From Echinarachnius parma (lineage: Eukaryota > Echinodermata > Echinoidea > Clypeasteroida > Echinarachniidae), in NCBI GenBank assembly GCA_037951105.1, contig JBAMJV010007707.1, positions 124,001-188,000 on the forward strand: a stretch of DNA of 64,000 nucleotides. The letters are read 5' to 3'. Below the pieces are notes generated by a model. The model searched no databases, was not told the DNA's origin, and worked only from the letters and a program-made list of their open reading frames with translations. The translations under genes were made by a program, and so were the position numbers. Shown here piece after piece: positions 1 to 12,898 of the stretch; positions within the stretch are counted from its first letter, which is position 1; the number at the start of each line of letters is the position of its first letter.

Positions 1-19
1 ACCAGTGCCCGCTGCTATA

Positions 20-931
20 CAGAGTGTCCCAGATAAAACGAAACCGGATTTCATGGCAGAACATTTCTGTCATAATGAATCATTTCTTTGATGAGATGTA
101 CATGAATGAAAAGCTCTGTTTCTCTTCTTTCATGTGATGTACAACTTATGGCACATAATTCACGCATGACTGAATTAGAACAATTAGAACAATGCAAATT
201 CCATTTGCACGCAGAAATTGCCGGTTTGGGTAAGTTTTTAGGGTAATAAACGTACTTAGTTTGAAAAAGGACAAACACCGCATGCAAATTCATATTTTTA
301 TCTTTTATATGACACCTCATGATTTAAAAAAAATGATTTATGCCAGAGAACGAGTACAATGAAAACATGCTTGATTTCAGCTCAAATGAGTAACTTTCCT
401 GATCGAGCATGTTTCCCATGTTTTCCCTGATCCCCATGTTTGTGTAAATTTACTCATGCATCAAGTCCATTGTCCATTGTCCATTGTCCATTGCCCATTG
501 TCCATCAGGAAAGCTGAGCGACTTCTTACTCAACTATCTACTCATTTGGTCAGAAATCAGGCATGTTTTCATTGTACTTGTTCTCTGGCATACATTGTTT
601 ATTTTTTGTGCATGAGGTGTCATATCAAAGATAAAAATATATATTTGTATGCAGTGTTTGTCCTTTTTCAAAATAAGTACGTTTACTGCCCTAAAGACTC
701 ACCCAAAAAACTCACCCAAACTTGCAATTTCTGCGTGCTAATAGAATTTGGTAACACCATTTTCCATTGTTTTAATTCAGTCATGTGTGAATTATGTGCC
801 ATATGTTGTACATCAAATGAAAGGAGAGAAACAGAGCTGTTCATACATGTATATCTTATCAAAGAAATTATTCACTATGACAGAAAATTTCTGCCATGAA
901 ATCCGGTTTCGTTTTTTTCTGGGACACTCTG
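20..931. mobile_element. Foldback MITE-like element, TA target site
   Basis: The two ends are inverted copies of one another. CAGAGTGTCCC starts at 20 and GGGACACTCTG ends at 931, each bordered by TA. Arms of about 370 bases (20-385 and 545-931) surround a short spacer that contains a CCATTGTC-type microsatellite near 467-505. The arms give matching conceptual peptides in opposite directions, but this is only the palindrome being read twice and not a gene. TA duplication and palindromic structure suggest a non-autonomous Tc1/mariner-type element; that class is an inference. Confidence 0.75.
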
Positions 932-1518
932 TATATAGGGCAATCAAGAACTTTGAATACCAAAGCCCTAATCATCGGGCTATCTCGATTTATGACGCTT
1001 GCCTATATAGTATTCAGCAGGTTGTGGGTGTAATCCTCATTATGAGTCCTTTTTTTTTTTAAAGCGGCTCAAACATGCGCTTGATATTTAATAGTGCGTT
1101 ACCTACGCCAGAAGAGCAAATTAAATCAACAAATCAAAATGTACTGCAAAAATGGATTTAATAACAATAAAAACATAACAAATAAAGAATTCCAAAGAGC
1201 ACGCTCCCAATCCATGCAATCAGTCTTATACTTTGTAAACATTGTATATAATTATGATATATTATATTTTGTACATATTGTTTATAACTATGTTATATTA
1301 TTCAACGAGACATTTACTGTATTGTTATCTTCAATACCCTTGTTAAGGTGAAAAGATATTAATACATTTCGTTTCATTTCATTTCATTTTAGTCAGACCA
1401 CGTTACCACACTGTCTGTCACCATGTGATTGAATACAAACAGGCTTATTTCCCTTATTTCATATATTTAGATGCGTCCAACTGCATTATTATGATTATAT
1501 TTTGTTTATATTGCATAG
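932..1518. other. Non-coding, probable intron of the CUB gene
   Basis: This stretch is AT-rich with no exon that I can support. The first CUB exon begins in phase 1, so an upstream exon must exist, but neither a signal-peptide exon nor a promoter is visible here; the 5' end of the gene probably lies before the window. Confidence 0.5.
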
Positions 1519-4500
1519 CTTGCGGAGGTCGTATCAGGCTCGACATCGATGGCGAGGAGACTATCACGTCACCTAACTACCCCGAGCACTACGGCAACTA
1601 CTACCAGTGTGACTGGATCATTAGGATCGTGCCTGGCCGACGCATCGGGGTCTCGTTCAAGGCCTTCGAGCTCGAGACCAACCAGGTAAGGCCCCTGTCA
1701 CACTGCTGCTTTCTGAATACCGTTATAAAAAGTCAGTGTTATTTATTATATCGTATTGAAAGCTACCCAGTGCGTGTATACTTTAAACTTTGGGTAGTTC
1801 TAACGTTGTTTTGGAATGTTAAGCAAATATTTTCGACGTTTCGAGGCTCCTTATTAAAGAATTCAGTTTAAACAAGATTTCAGTGACTTTTTGTGAAAGG
1901 AGCATTTTCATTTGACGAATATTATAGTTTATAGCTTATGATTAGCGATTATATAGTATTAATGACGATGAAAAGAACGCTTCTGTAGGAGTGTGATAAC
2001 TCAGTTGGAAGATCTCTGTCATGTCTGGACCAGCTATCTGCATGCAGTTCTTTGGTTCATGCCCGCCACGTTCAATTAATGCAACAGTTGTTTTACATTA
2101 TATATTATTCTAATTTGAATACAGTATGACTCGTAATTGTTATATTTATAAACGCCAATTTCCGTTTGTGGGATTTTGTGGACATTCAGCCAGCAACCCG
2201 GTCAAGATTATACTGACAAGACGGCTTGATAATCTCTACAAGCGATGACGATTTATAAGCACTTTCAATTTGCAGGACTCCGTTGAGATTGGTTCAGGCA
2301 AAGGCAGCAACCCGGTAAAGCTAACATGCTAACGAGAAGGCCTCGTAATCTCTGCTGGTGATGTCTATTTAAAAGCCCTTGTTTGAATTTGCAGGATTTC
2401 GTCGAAATCGGCTCAGGCAGCAACCCCGGTCAAGATTCGGTCACCAAGCTGACGGGGCGGTCGGTGCCCAGCAAGGCCGTACTCGTCGAGGAGAGCGTCG
2501 CCTGGATCAGGTTCACCAGTGACCCCGCCAACGCACGTAGAGGGTTCAACGCTGTCGTCCGAGATCAGCCATACAATGGTACAAGCCTAATTTGTACATT
2601 ATTTGTCGGGCAAAATACGACTGAGTAGACTTTAAAGCTGTTTATACAGGAAATAACACAAGAGTACAAAAGTAATTGGAACTAATTATCCAACATGTCC
2701 AATATATATGGTGTTGTGGCACAATTGTCCTATTCTTGATTGCTCATAAGGGTAATAGACAACATCGTGCCACTATATTAAAACAAATAATAACATTACT
2801 GAAAAGGGAGGATAGAAGGATAAGAGCGAGTGTTCGTTACACTTGTCGAAAACGTAACATTCAAATAATGAATAAACTTCGACATGCCCAATAATATATA
2901 TTCGTGTTTCATATAACAGGATTTGTGTGTCTACAGTCATGGTTTTCAAGTAAATTGTCATCTTCTCTTAGAGGTATCTAGTAACTTTGCAAAAAGTGAT
3001 GAGTGGTTGATACAATATATATTATTGTTATCTGATATGTCCACTAGGTGTTGTGTGAAAATTTCAAGTTGGACTTTATATGGCCTTTATATGGCCTTTA
3101 TATGGCCTTTAAATGGACTTTATATGGCCGAGTAAAGAGCAAAAATGCAAAGTGACATTCACCAACTCATTGCACTCACTTTGAACACGGTTCTGACGAT
3201 CCGTTGGATAATTTGACATCTGAACACTTCAATCGTAAATATCTTTTTAACGAAAGGGAAATTTGAAACACTGAAACCTGTCCCATGCTTTTGTTTTTGA
3301 TAAGAATACAACAAGGTATGAGGGAACCGCTAGAATTTCAAATGGATTTTGAGGATTTGGACAATGTTACTAAGTCCCTTTAATAGGTTCACATTTTGTA
3401 GTCGGGTTAACAAGTGACACGTTTCTCTCATTATTGTGCTATAAATAAACGTCTTCTCTCTTCCCATCTGCAAGGTTGTGGTGGCGAGCTCACTGTTCCT
3501 CGTGATGGATCAATCGTGGTCGCCTCGCCACTCTTCCCCGACCTCGGCTACCGCGTCAACCTCAACTGCCTCTGGAAGTTCACCGCTGATCCCGAGCGTC
3601 GCCTGTCCGTGATCTTCCGCGAGTTCGCCACAGAGAAGAAGTACGACACCGCGAGCGCTGGCTACGGACCCTACCCAGCCCGTGATGGTTCCAACTACGT
3701 TATCCAGAGCCACAGCGGCAATAAGTAATTAATATAAACTTGCAGAATAGATGGTGATGGCAAATATGTGTAGGGTGTAAGTAGTCCTGTGAAGTGCAAT
3801 TTGGCAGTAATCTTCTTTCAAGAGGAAAATTAGAAAGAAAGCGTCCACACAGAAGTCACTCCCTTGTGAGAAGGGTTATAACTATTGGTCACATTTATTT
3901 TAATCAACCTGGCCCCTGATTAATATTCCCTTCCTTCCATCCCACTTTCGCACTGGCTTACATCTCTTACCAAGTACCAAAATGTATTTATTTATTGGCT
4001 GATAGAATATTTTTCTTTGATAGATGTCAAGGCTCTGATTACTATTCCCTCCCTTATATCCCACTTTCGCAATGGCCTAATTACCAAAATGTATTTATTT
4101 ATTGGCTGATAGAAGATTTTTCTTTGATAGCTGTCAAGGCTCCGATTACTATTCCCTCCCTTATATCCCACTTTCGCAATGGCCTAATTACCAAAATGTA
4201 TTTATTTATTGGCTGATAGAAGATTTTTGATAGCGGTCAAGGCGGTCTTCATCACGTTTGGCCAAGCTCTCTCCTCTCCGTCACGATCTGACTGCGCATA
4301 ACAATTCTTCACAAGTCACTCCTTTATGAGAAGGATTCTTTCTAATGAGCAGAGTTATTTTGCACGACATGTTAACTTTTCTCTTCCATCTGCCCGATTT
4401 GATTTCACTCTTAAAAACACAATAAGTCGTTCCAAGTGTTACAAGCATAAACGTACCCAGGATTTGTTCAAGGCGGGTGTTTTAGCTTCATTCAGCGGCG

Positions 4501-4582
4501 TAGTTAAGGTTTGAGTTGAACACCTAGCACAGAAATATTGTTCGCTAATGGGGTTGTTAAACACCCCAAACAACCCCCCCCC

Positions 4583-4623
<41 letters not shown>

Positions 4624-7600
4624 CGCCTATGGTTACAAGGATGGTCTCCTTTGTCAGATCTCTTCTCAAAGAAAGATTGTCTTTGAGAAAGGGGCTATTC
4701 GGTATATCTCCTGGGCCCCACAATGGTGCGTTCCCTTTTGATCAAAGTCTTGCTATTTAACTGGCAATAGCGTTTGAGTCATTCCTGTGTGAGAAGACGC
4801 TCGATCTAATGAACAAAGTAATTTCCATAATGATCATAACCCCCAGCGTATGGCCTTGGATCTAGGCAACATAATATTGACACTCGTCTTTTGTGCGACG
4901 GTTTTATTAGTGATCAGGGTCCCGTTGCAGAAAGAGATACAATCGATTGTAAGTTACAGATAGTTGTAAGTCAGATCATGTGTTCTAAATGCGCAAATCT
5001 GATTGGACGAAACGCGCAAATTTTCTGACTTTCTGCAACGGGGCCCAGAGCTGTTTCATTACACCTTTCAATAATATTTCTCCTCTGTCCCAATCTGGCA
5101 ATCTTCCTTCACTCCTAGCATTATATAATATTATAGTTTAAGCCACTCACATGTGAGAAGGAACATGATACTCAAAGTCCCAAACAACCAACCGCAAAAT
5201 ATCAACTGAACATACCAAAAATCCCATGAACCAATGAATCACACTAACAATTATCAATTATGTATGTTTTAAATATTATTGATGTGATATCGACATATTT
5301 CATGTCTCCCTCTCTCTTCTTAATATATGTATGTATATCTATCTCAATATCTACTTTAATATATATCTATTACCCACTCTATTATGTATTCAAATCGTTC
5401 AGTATTTTTACACGGAATAATATATCTGTTCATCAATCTGTCCATTAATATTAGTGTTCATATGTTATTCATTCTATCCATCATCTACCTCTCTCTAGGC
5501 TGCCCAAGCCCGAAGGATTTGACTCTCCATCTAACGAGGCCTGGATCTACTTCCGCTCCGACACCTCCGTCATCGACCGCGGGTTCAAAGTCGAGATCTC
5601 AGATACCTCCATTAGACGTAAGTATAACTTCTTTCATTAATAATAATGAAAATATTAGTGTCCTTTAAGTTGAGTTTGTTGACTGACAAACGCGTTTAGG
5701 CAATGTCCTCAACAGTTGTAATCTTTTACTTTGTTTAGCTGCGTTATGGCCATGCATGCCTTTTAGCCTAGATGAATTTCGCTAGTTGTATTTTTGATAT
5801 TACACTATATATTCAATTATAGAGGTCTAAACTTAGCCTGAAAACTTTATCATCAAAGGTAGTTTATTAGCTCTCTATATGTAGCTTTTAGTTTCTGACT
5901 TTTTTTTATTTTGTCTACCTTCCATACAGCTTCCAACTACACACCCGAGGCCAAGCCAACACTGCAGCCTGATACTGGTAAGTTGAATATATGTTCCGGC
6001 TAAAAGGGTATTATGCTGAGGAGCTTAAACAACACAGTATGACACTTTTCGTCGAATGTAGTTCATACGACTATCATGCCTTTCATATGTTTTTAATTAT
6101 CACAAAATATTTGTTTTAATTGATTAGTTGAGTTGGAAACAGAATTGTCTTAGTTTTTATTGAAAAGTTGAGTATTAAAAGCAGTACAATAAGAAACAAT
6201 ACCGAAAAGTCTTAGTTTTTATTGAAAAGTTGAGTATTAAAAGCAGTACAATAAGAAACAATACCGATTCCCCTTTTCCCAATCTCAGACTGTGGTGGCG
6301 AGATCGAAGGAAGTCGCTTCAGCACCAAGATGGTGATATCCTCACCCGGTCGTCCCTACCGCAAGTTCCTGGACTGCCTCTGGGAGGTCAGCATTCCCTT
6401 CGGCGGTGAGGTCCGAATCTTCTTCACGCAGTTCAGCACCGAGGGACTGCGCGACGTCCTGATCATAGGCAACGGCACCAACCCAGATGATGTCAGCAGT
6501 GTCTTCCTGACGCACAGCGGACGCGACAAGCCCAATGAGATTCGCACCCACGCTCAAAACCTCTGGATGAAGTTCAACACGGACTCCGTCAACGAGTTGT
6601 CCGGCTGGACCGTCGTCATTGAGGCTCTGCCGATCACAGGTAAAGTACCTATCTATCTACCTCGGAAATCCAACAGCTTTTTATTTATTTTATTTATTTT
6701 ATTGTGAACTGCATGTGATAACTTGACCATCAATGTGTCGGGGAGATTGAGAAGGTCGTTAAGTTGATGTTTGGCTAAATTGAGTTGTACATACCGCCTA
6801 GCTGAGTCTGTTCTCTGTGATGCCACATTTTAGATAATATAGAGCTAAATTGGGATCTGCAAGGCTCCCAAAATCTAAATCTAATCGTGCGACCAAGTAC
6901 AATAACTTTGTTGATGTTAATATCAAATGAACATGAATACATTATATAATACAAAATAAGAGATTGTACTATAACCGTCAGTGTCCCTGCCGAAACATAT
7001 GAATCACAATGAAATGACGATATATGATGTTATTCTCTCCATGTTCAGACTGTGGCGGCTACCTCACCATCCCCACGGACGGCTCCCTGACCTTGGGATC
7101 GCCCAACTTCCCCTACAACTACTTCGACAACCTCAACTGCTACTATCAGATAAACGGCGCACCGGGCAGGAGGATAGAGGTCAACTTCCTCGAGTTCACC
7201 ACGGAGCCACGCCAGCTCGACAGCCTCAGCATCGGTGAGGGGTGCCTCGCAGACTTCGGCGACATCATCGTCGGTAATCACAGCGGTTACGGCCCACCGC
7301 CTCCGGGGCGATTCTTCTCCCGTCGCAACTCTGTCTGGATGAAGTTCCATACCAGCGAGGTCAGCACCTACAAGGGATGGCTCATCAACTTTGCAGACGC
7401 TACTACTCCTGCAGGTATATGACGACATCAACTTGTTGCTCATGTTGTGACCTTCTGCTCCTTTGGTGAAGGAGGGAAGGATATGATAGAGATTGGAAGA
7501 TTAGTTCTGCAACTTTCGTAGATTTGCAAAAAGAAAACGTTTGTTCAAGGACAAATGAAAAAGATTGCCACCTCCTGATAGTAGAACGAACAATGATAGA

Positions 7601-8269
7601 GATATAAACCCTGTCGCAATGAAGTGACTTGTATAGATGAACCTTTTATAAGCCAGAGAAGATGCAAAGAAAAGAGACTTGAACTATATAATAGTCACAT
7701 TCTCAAGAGAGTAAGGTATATATACTGCATGTGCTATATTGCTAGGTGTAACCAACAAGTTGAGAAGGTTATTCTTCTAATGTTGATTGATTTTATTAAG
7801 ATTATACGGGCGAGTGGATACTTGCCCCAAACAGATTCACCATCGACCAGTGGAAACAATGCTGAACAAATAGTCCTTTCGCTCAAACATTTAATGAGAA
7901 TAATTAAATGATAATAATGCTTTTGATTGCGTTTACAGCACAACTCTTTATGTAGATCATACTTCCTAACTTGAAAGACGACTGTCGATGAAGTTTTAGT
8001 TATAATAATATGTTGATTGTTCTCTTTCAGACGATTCTGGAGCCGCGAGATGCGAGACGTACGTGCCCCCGACACAGCCGCCCCCTACCACCAAGGCGCC
8101 CTTCCAGCCATTGATCTACGAGGAGAACGCAGACTGGTCCGGTGTCGGTCCCGACCCCGATTGGTACACGGAAGGCGGTGCCAATGACGGTGCCGGGAGG
8201 GGTAGCGGCGACGGAGGGTTCGGCGGAAACAATAACGACTTTGACTATACAAATCCCATCAACGTTTAG
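1519..8269 (+). CDS. Secreted four-CUB-domain protein, 5' end missing
   Basis: Eight exons join in phase: 1519-1685, 2395-2578, 3475-3724, 5499-5617, 5930-5977, 6289-6639, 7049-7414, 8031-8269, encoding 573 residues to a TAG stop. CUB domains lie at residues about 1-117, 118-240, 257-373 and 374-495, each opening with CGG and carrying the second cysteine before an aromatic (QCDW, NCLW, DCLW, NCYY). A 16-residue linker exon separates CUB2 and CUB3, and a Pro/Thr then Gly/Asn/Asp-rich tail (496-573) follows CUB4. No membrane segment is seen, so an extracellular protein is inferred. Each CUB module has phase-1 borders, the usual arrangement for shuffled extracellular modules. CUB1 and CUB2 are each split by one intron (phase 0 and phase 2), while CUB3 and CUB4 are single exons. 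The second CUB disulfide appears absent. I cannot name an orthologue; the ligand is unknown. Confidence 0.85.
1985..2080 (+). repeat. Possible tRNA-derived SINE relic
   Basis: TAACTCAGTTGGAAG near 1998 resembles a tRNA A box, and GGTTCATGCCC near 2053 resembles a B box at roughly tRNA spacing. No cloverleaf can be drawn, so this is a decayed SINE head at best, lying in the first intron of the CUB gene. Confidence 0.35.
2171..2394 (+). pseudogene. Two decayed tandem copies of CUB exon 2 start
   Basis: Directly upstream of the intact exon at 2395 lie two degraded copies of its first 50-70 bases (starts near 2171 and 2276), each followed by intron-like sequence. The second copy keeps an ATTTGCAG acceptor and begins GACTCCGTTGAGATTGG, like the intact GATTTCGTCGAAATCGG, but runs into an in-frame stop and has no matching donor. 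They are read as non-functional tandem duplicates. Confidence 0.7.
2969..3383 (+). mobile_element. TTAA-bounded MITE, family F2, copy 1
   Basis: This copy shares the GTATCTAGTAACTTTG start, an internal match and the GACAATGTT..CCCTTTAA end with elements at 38939, 44995, 47193 and 58036. It carries an extra expanded 12-base tandem repeat (TTTATATGGCCT type) near 3075-3128. The left TTAA has decayed. Confidence 0.65.
3910..4245 (+). repeat. Tandem repeat, about 107-base unit, three copies
   Basis: The segment AAAATGTATTTATTTATTGG recurs at about 3979, 4087 and 4193, with matching flanks that include CCCACTTTCGCAATGGC. The short open frame across it merely reflects a unit containing few stops. 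Confidence 0.8.
4573..4620. repeat. Poly-C and CT microsatellite
   Basis: A run of about 20 C is followed by about 14 CT dinucleotides. It is simple sequence in a CUB-gene intron. Confidence 0.9.
4918..5045. mobile_element. Short palindromic element, GTTGCAGAAAG ends
   Basis: Inverted ends GTTGCAGAAAG and CTTTCTGCAAC surround an ATCGATTGTAA core. Relatives occur near 42584-42690 (truncated) and 57384-57533. It has no coding capacity. Confidence 0.6.
6148..6268 (+). repeat. Direct duplication of about 60 bases beside exon 6
   Basis: Two nearly identical copies starting with CTTAGTTTTTATTGAAAAG end about 20 bases before the acceptor of the CUB3 exon. The near identity implies a recent event close to the splice site. 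Confidence 0.85.
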
Positions 8270-10190
8270 GGAAACGAGAGAAAGAAAGGGAGAGAAATGT
8301 TGGGACATGCAGGGTGAGAAATCTTGACTAATAATTGTCACATCTGTTAGAATAAGTGCCATGAGCGTCGAAGGTGGATTTTGTGCTGACACAGTCATGA
8401 TTTGATGAATAATCATTAAAAAATATTGCCAGAACATGCCTCATATAATGCAAATATTTGGGTGTCAAAAAAGCTTTAATCTCATTTTGTTTTCGTTAGT
8501 ATGCATGTTTCGCATAACAGATTTGAAATGAAATTTATTCATATCAATATTAATGTTTGCTCCTTTATGCCTTTCCTCTGTCAGTAAACATTACATATTG
8601 CAAGGTTGGCTATCTATTGTCAATACATGATACAATAACAATTGACAATGCATTTCTGTAATTGTAATCTAAAGCGTGATTTCATTCAATGTATTTCTAT
8701 TTCTCTTCGTTCCAGGGGCAATGCACATTCGTGACGTGAATGGGAGTGGACCTGTTATATTGCATTCACAAAAGCAGGATTTTTTTTCTCAAAATCGCAA
8801 AAAACTTTTTTCCTCCATCTTTTTTCCTTTATCTTAACTTTTCTGTCGTTCTTACTTTTCGCGTTTCCACTTCGCCTGGACTGCCGTCGAGAAGTAATGA
8901 AAGGAAGTTATCATGCTCACGAGTTTTGGGGAAGGGGAGGGATATTATGATTGCAAAGATTTACATCTTTCGGATGTAAAGCAAAATTGACAGTATACAT
9001 GTAGTTTGTATGCAATCATGTTTTGTTTCGTATGTTATTTTGAGGAGGAAATAAGGATAGAACAATTCAATACTGAACATTTTTGTTGTAATGTATTTTG
9101 ATTAAGATGAGCTAGATGTGGAATTTTAAGTTTTTAGGAAGTTCTTAAGTGTGCTCTCTGTCAGTAAATGTTATTATGGCTCCGCCAACGAAGTGGCCAG
9201 AGGCATAATTTTTTATTTGTTTCCTTACACTTTGATTTTAAGGGTTTGGTTATTATTGGTTAACATTATAAGTGATAATAATTTGTTGAAATAGCTCTTA
9301 AAATCTCTTTATTTCCTAGATTGATAATATCCTAGAGATTGATATAAATTTGCTACACATTATAATTTTATAGATTTAAATTAGTTTGAAATTATACATT
9401 TTTTTTAAATTTGAAGTATTTAGCCTAATGCCATTTCTGCTATATTTCCCAAATGTAACACAAATATGTTATTATGCTTGTATTTTTGTATTTCATTTTT
9501 GCCGATTGGTGCTAAACATTTTACAGCTCTGTTTTCCATATATACAACTCCTTAGCAAATATCGTTTTACAGTGTATTATAGAAGAGAATCATTTTGTTT
9601 GTGTTGTTTGTAGATATGTAGTTATGGTACATGTAATAATATGAGGAACAATGTAGTATCTTTTTTTTTTAGTTAGGATGCCTCTAGATTTGGACTCGTT
9701 GAGTTAGTAGTGTACAAGCTGCGAAAAGAAAATCATTCCAATTATTGTCCAACATTCCGGAAGAAAATAATCTGATACAGCTACTTAGCAACTTCGTTGT
9801 CTCCTGCAAATCATAACTTTAATTTTAACTTTTTAACTTATAGGCGGCCGAATTGTGAATGCATTTTGTCATCCTTTTCTGTTTTAACAAGTAGGACAAG
9901 TATGTGAAGGGTATACACATGTTAGTATTTTGTATCTGTATATCAACTTGAGTACTGTTATACTTTTAGAAATGTAGAAGATATTTAAACTAATTGAATT
10001 ACACATTAAGTGCACATCTACTTTATATTTTTACTGGTATTTCAAAGATAGGTCGGTAGGCAACAAGACAGTCTTGTTATGTAACAAAGTTTGTTTTACT
10101 TTTTAGGGCAAAACTATGCAATTTGTATCCGTTTCAATAAAAATGTAATACCTATGCAACTTTTTATAAATTTCAATAAATTGGACTCTC
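8270..10190 (+). other. 3' UTR of the CUB gene (inferred)
   Basis: AT-rich sequence without exons runs from the stop to two AATAAA signals. A fragment near 9172-9212 (TCCGCCAACGAAGTGG region) matches the start of the repeat at 37206, so a transposon remnant lies within the presumed UTR. Confidence 0.5.
10136..10180 (+). promoter_or_regulatory. Candidate polyadenylation signals, CUB gene
   Basis: AATAAA occurs at 10136-10141 and again at 10175-10180, both preceded by TTTC. They are the first closely paired canonical signals before the polypurine tract and the MITE at 10412. Confidence 0.45.
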
Positions 10191-10262
10191 ATAAACAAAC
10201 CATTTTGAATAGTTGCTTTTGTTTGAAATTGTCTTTTGTTGTTGTGGTAAGGATCCACCCGG

Positions 10263-10392
10263 GGTAAAGAGAGTGTTGCCCTCGGGGGAGAGAGAGGGGG
10301 GTAGAAAGTGGGAGGGTGAGAGATGGAGAGGGGGAGAGAGTGGGAGGAAGATTATGATAAAGTGAAGTGGAGGGATGGAGAGAGAGGGGGAA
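10263..10392. repeat. Polypurine (G/A) tract
   Basis: About 130 bases of the plus strand are almost entirely G and A (GAGAGAGGGGGG type). It is low-complexity sequence between two convergent genes. Confidence 0.8.
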
Positions 10393-10411
10393 GTCACAGA
10401 GATGCCAAGTA

Positions 10412-10587
10412 CAGTGAAACCTCGTTATAACGAGGTCCTTGGGACCATGAAAATTACCTTGTTATATCAGGTTTCTCATTATATGAGGGTAACAAAACAA
10501 AGAAATATAAAGAGCTGGGACCAACAAAATGACATTGTTATAAGAGGGTTTTGTTATATCCGACCTCTTTATAACGAGGTTCCACTG
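10412..10587. mobile_element. Pogo/Tigger-like MITE, copy 1
   Basis: CAGTGAAACCTCGTTATAACG at the left and CGTTATAAAGAGG-type sequence ending CCACTG at the right form inverted ends bordered by TA on both sides. The interior repeats GTTATA motifs. TA target plus CAGTG ends fit pogo/Tigger elements of the Tc1/mariner superfamily; the assignment is from memory of that family. Confidence 0.75.
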
Positions 10588-11105
10588 TAGTACGTTTTTG
10601 CCGTATTTAGTACGATTTTTTTTAATGAAAATACAGTAGTATTTTTTCCCCCATCCTATAGTAACAGTCGGAAAACGGCAAAAAAGAATTACTTTGAACC
10701 TTAATAAACTATTACTACACAAATTAAACAAAACAAACTCATAAAAACTCTGGTGTTATCGACTGAACCAATTATATAATTATCAACACACACGTAAATC
10801 GGAGTATTTTTTGCTGTGCGAATTGGCTTCGCGAAAAATATGATTGTTGTTGTTTGCCTCTAGAGGTTGGCTGCTCTGAAAATACTTTCTTTTTTTTGGG
10901 GGGGGGGGGGTTTTCTTTATCACCTATGTCAGGCGCATTTTTAAGATTGCAATTCTGACAGATTCAGAGACGGAAGTACTGTACAAGTAAATTGAATCAT
11001 CTATAATTTCCCTTTCCTTTTTTCTTTGATGTGTTCCGTCAGTCTTAGTACATCTTTCACTCATGTGGATATCATTGGTTGAGAAAGAGATAGGTGGTTA
11101 TTATA

Positions 11106-11285
11106 CAGTGGAACCCCTTTATAACGAGCTCTGTTACAATTACGAGGTACCTGATATAGCGAGGTAATTTCACATGTCCGAGTTCTATGTATTTTATTGT
11201 TTTTAAGCCCTGATACAACGAGATATCTGATATAACAAGGTAAATTCAATGGACCCAAGGTGCTCGTTATAATGAGGTTTCACTG
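11106..11285. mobile_element. Pogo/Tigger-like MITE, copy 2
   Basis: CAGTGGAACCCCTTTATAACG at the left end and AATGAGGTTTCACTG at the right end are bordered by TA on both sides. It is the same family as the element at 10412. Confidence 0.75.
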
Positions 11286-11589
11286 TAGTCACTGTTTGTA
11301 CTTCAGACTTCAGAGATGGTCATGTTCAAAGTGAGGGAGCCCTAGGCCCTTTGGAAAACAAATGTAGCTCTCTTTGATTTCGTTTTCAAACATTTGAAAT
11401 ACGTAACTACAATGTTTATCTGAAAATTGGACATACATGTACATGACAAAAAGGTAGTTCTGTTCTACAAGATGGCATGGATAACTCAATTGAGCCAAAA
11501 TGTACTTTACACCCTTTTCACTCTCATCCAACAATATGTAAGCAGTTTCTTCAGTTCAGGGGGGTGATATATCCAAACTCTATTTATCC

Positions 11590-11625
11590 CCCCCCCCCCC
11601 ACCCCCCCCCCCCCCCCCCCCCCCC
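11590..11625. repeat. Poly-C tract
   Basis: A C run broken by two A bases. It is simple sequence between the convergent genes and its length may not be reliable. Confidence 0.9.
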
Positions 11626-11670
11626 ACCGACAAGAGAATTTTCTGCAGATCTACGCCCATAATACATATA

Positions 11671-11797
11671 CAGTGAAACCTTGTTATACCAGACATCTCG
11701 TTGTATCAGGGCTTAAAAACAATAAAATACATATAGAACCTGGACATGTGCAATTCTCTCGCTATATCAGGTACCTCGTTGTAGAAAGGTTCCACTG
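11671..11797. mobile_element. Pogo/Tigger-like MITE, copy 3 (short)
   Basis: CAGTGAAACCTTGTTATACC opens the element and GGTTCCACTG closes it, with TA on each side. It is internally shorter than copies 1 and 2. Confidence 0.7.
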
Positions 11798-12898
11798 TAT
11801 TTCAATGTCATGAAATAATCAACGGAAGCAAATAAAAGCAAAGGAAACAAATTAGTAATTCAATTTCAAATAGTTTTTATTAATTTACACCTGTACATAA
11901 TCTACATATATATACACACTTCACAGCCAATATAATTATAGTTTAATTTGCAAATGTTCACCTCATTCTTAATCCTGTAAGACCAATTTGAGCTCTTTGG
12001 AATCACAGTAAAATTACATCAAATTTGAATTATATTTACATGTGAGGCAGACTAAAATGATGGCATTGATAAGTGGAAATCAATGTTCAATGGCCTCAGG
12101 GGTCATAAGCCTTGTCACAGTCATGATAATGAAAATTATTAGAAATACAAATGTATCACAATGCAAATTTTACTCTTCATTGCCGTGATTACTGATTAGT
12201 GATTACGTTTAACTTTGGTTTGTTAACTTCAATCAAGATTTGGAAATGAATATCAAACAGTGAATGATGTGAATCAGATACCATGTATAATGTAAACGAT
12301 TCATGATGAATGAATGCCATATTCATGAAATAAAAGGAAACTCGACAAAGTTGGACTGAGAATCTGAAAATTATAAAAGCAAAATGGACATGATTTAAAA
12401 AACATTTTTCATCAAATAATGAAAAGGGTTCTGAAGAAATAGTGTTTTTTCACTGCTTGATCAACAACAAAAATAGAATTGAATTTACTGATTAGTCAAT
12501 CTATTTCCTATTAAAAAAAAGGAATAACACCCGTTTTTTTATCATGATCAGATGCATGTCTGCATTGTCTTCTATCACTAGATAATCCCATGTATGCACT
12601 ATGCATGCTTATAACAAAACAAATGTTGAAAAGGGGATGAACTAATCCCAGAACACTCAAAACTTCCATTAAACATAATTTCAATTTACATGTTGGTTCA
12701 AACTATAATGTCAACATGCATTGAAGACTGACAAGAACTTCCCTTGTGGATGGTATTCATGCATTAGCCAGTCAAGTCAACATTGTACATGTAAAATCAA
12801 TTTCAAAATTATAAACATGATTTTTATTCTTGTTTGGAAGGATACCAGAGAGGTCCTCCCATTCTTCTTGATCAAACTGCAATATAAGCCTCCTGAGT

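Noticed and set aside
1998..2064. Functional tRNA gene
   Set aside because: Box-like motifs are present but no cloverleaf with a proper anticodon arm can be formed; a SINE relic is more likely.
7045..7443. 132-codon open frame on the minus strand
   Set aside because: It is exactly antisense to the CUB4 exon, whose GC-rich codons suppress antisense stops; no domain is recognisable. The same applies to 3510-3713 and 6342-6557.
8027..8437. 136-codon minus-strand frame near the CUB stop
   Set aside because: Antisense to the GC-rich last CUB exon; no supporting motif.
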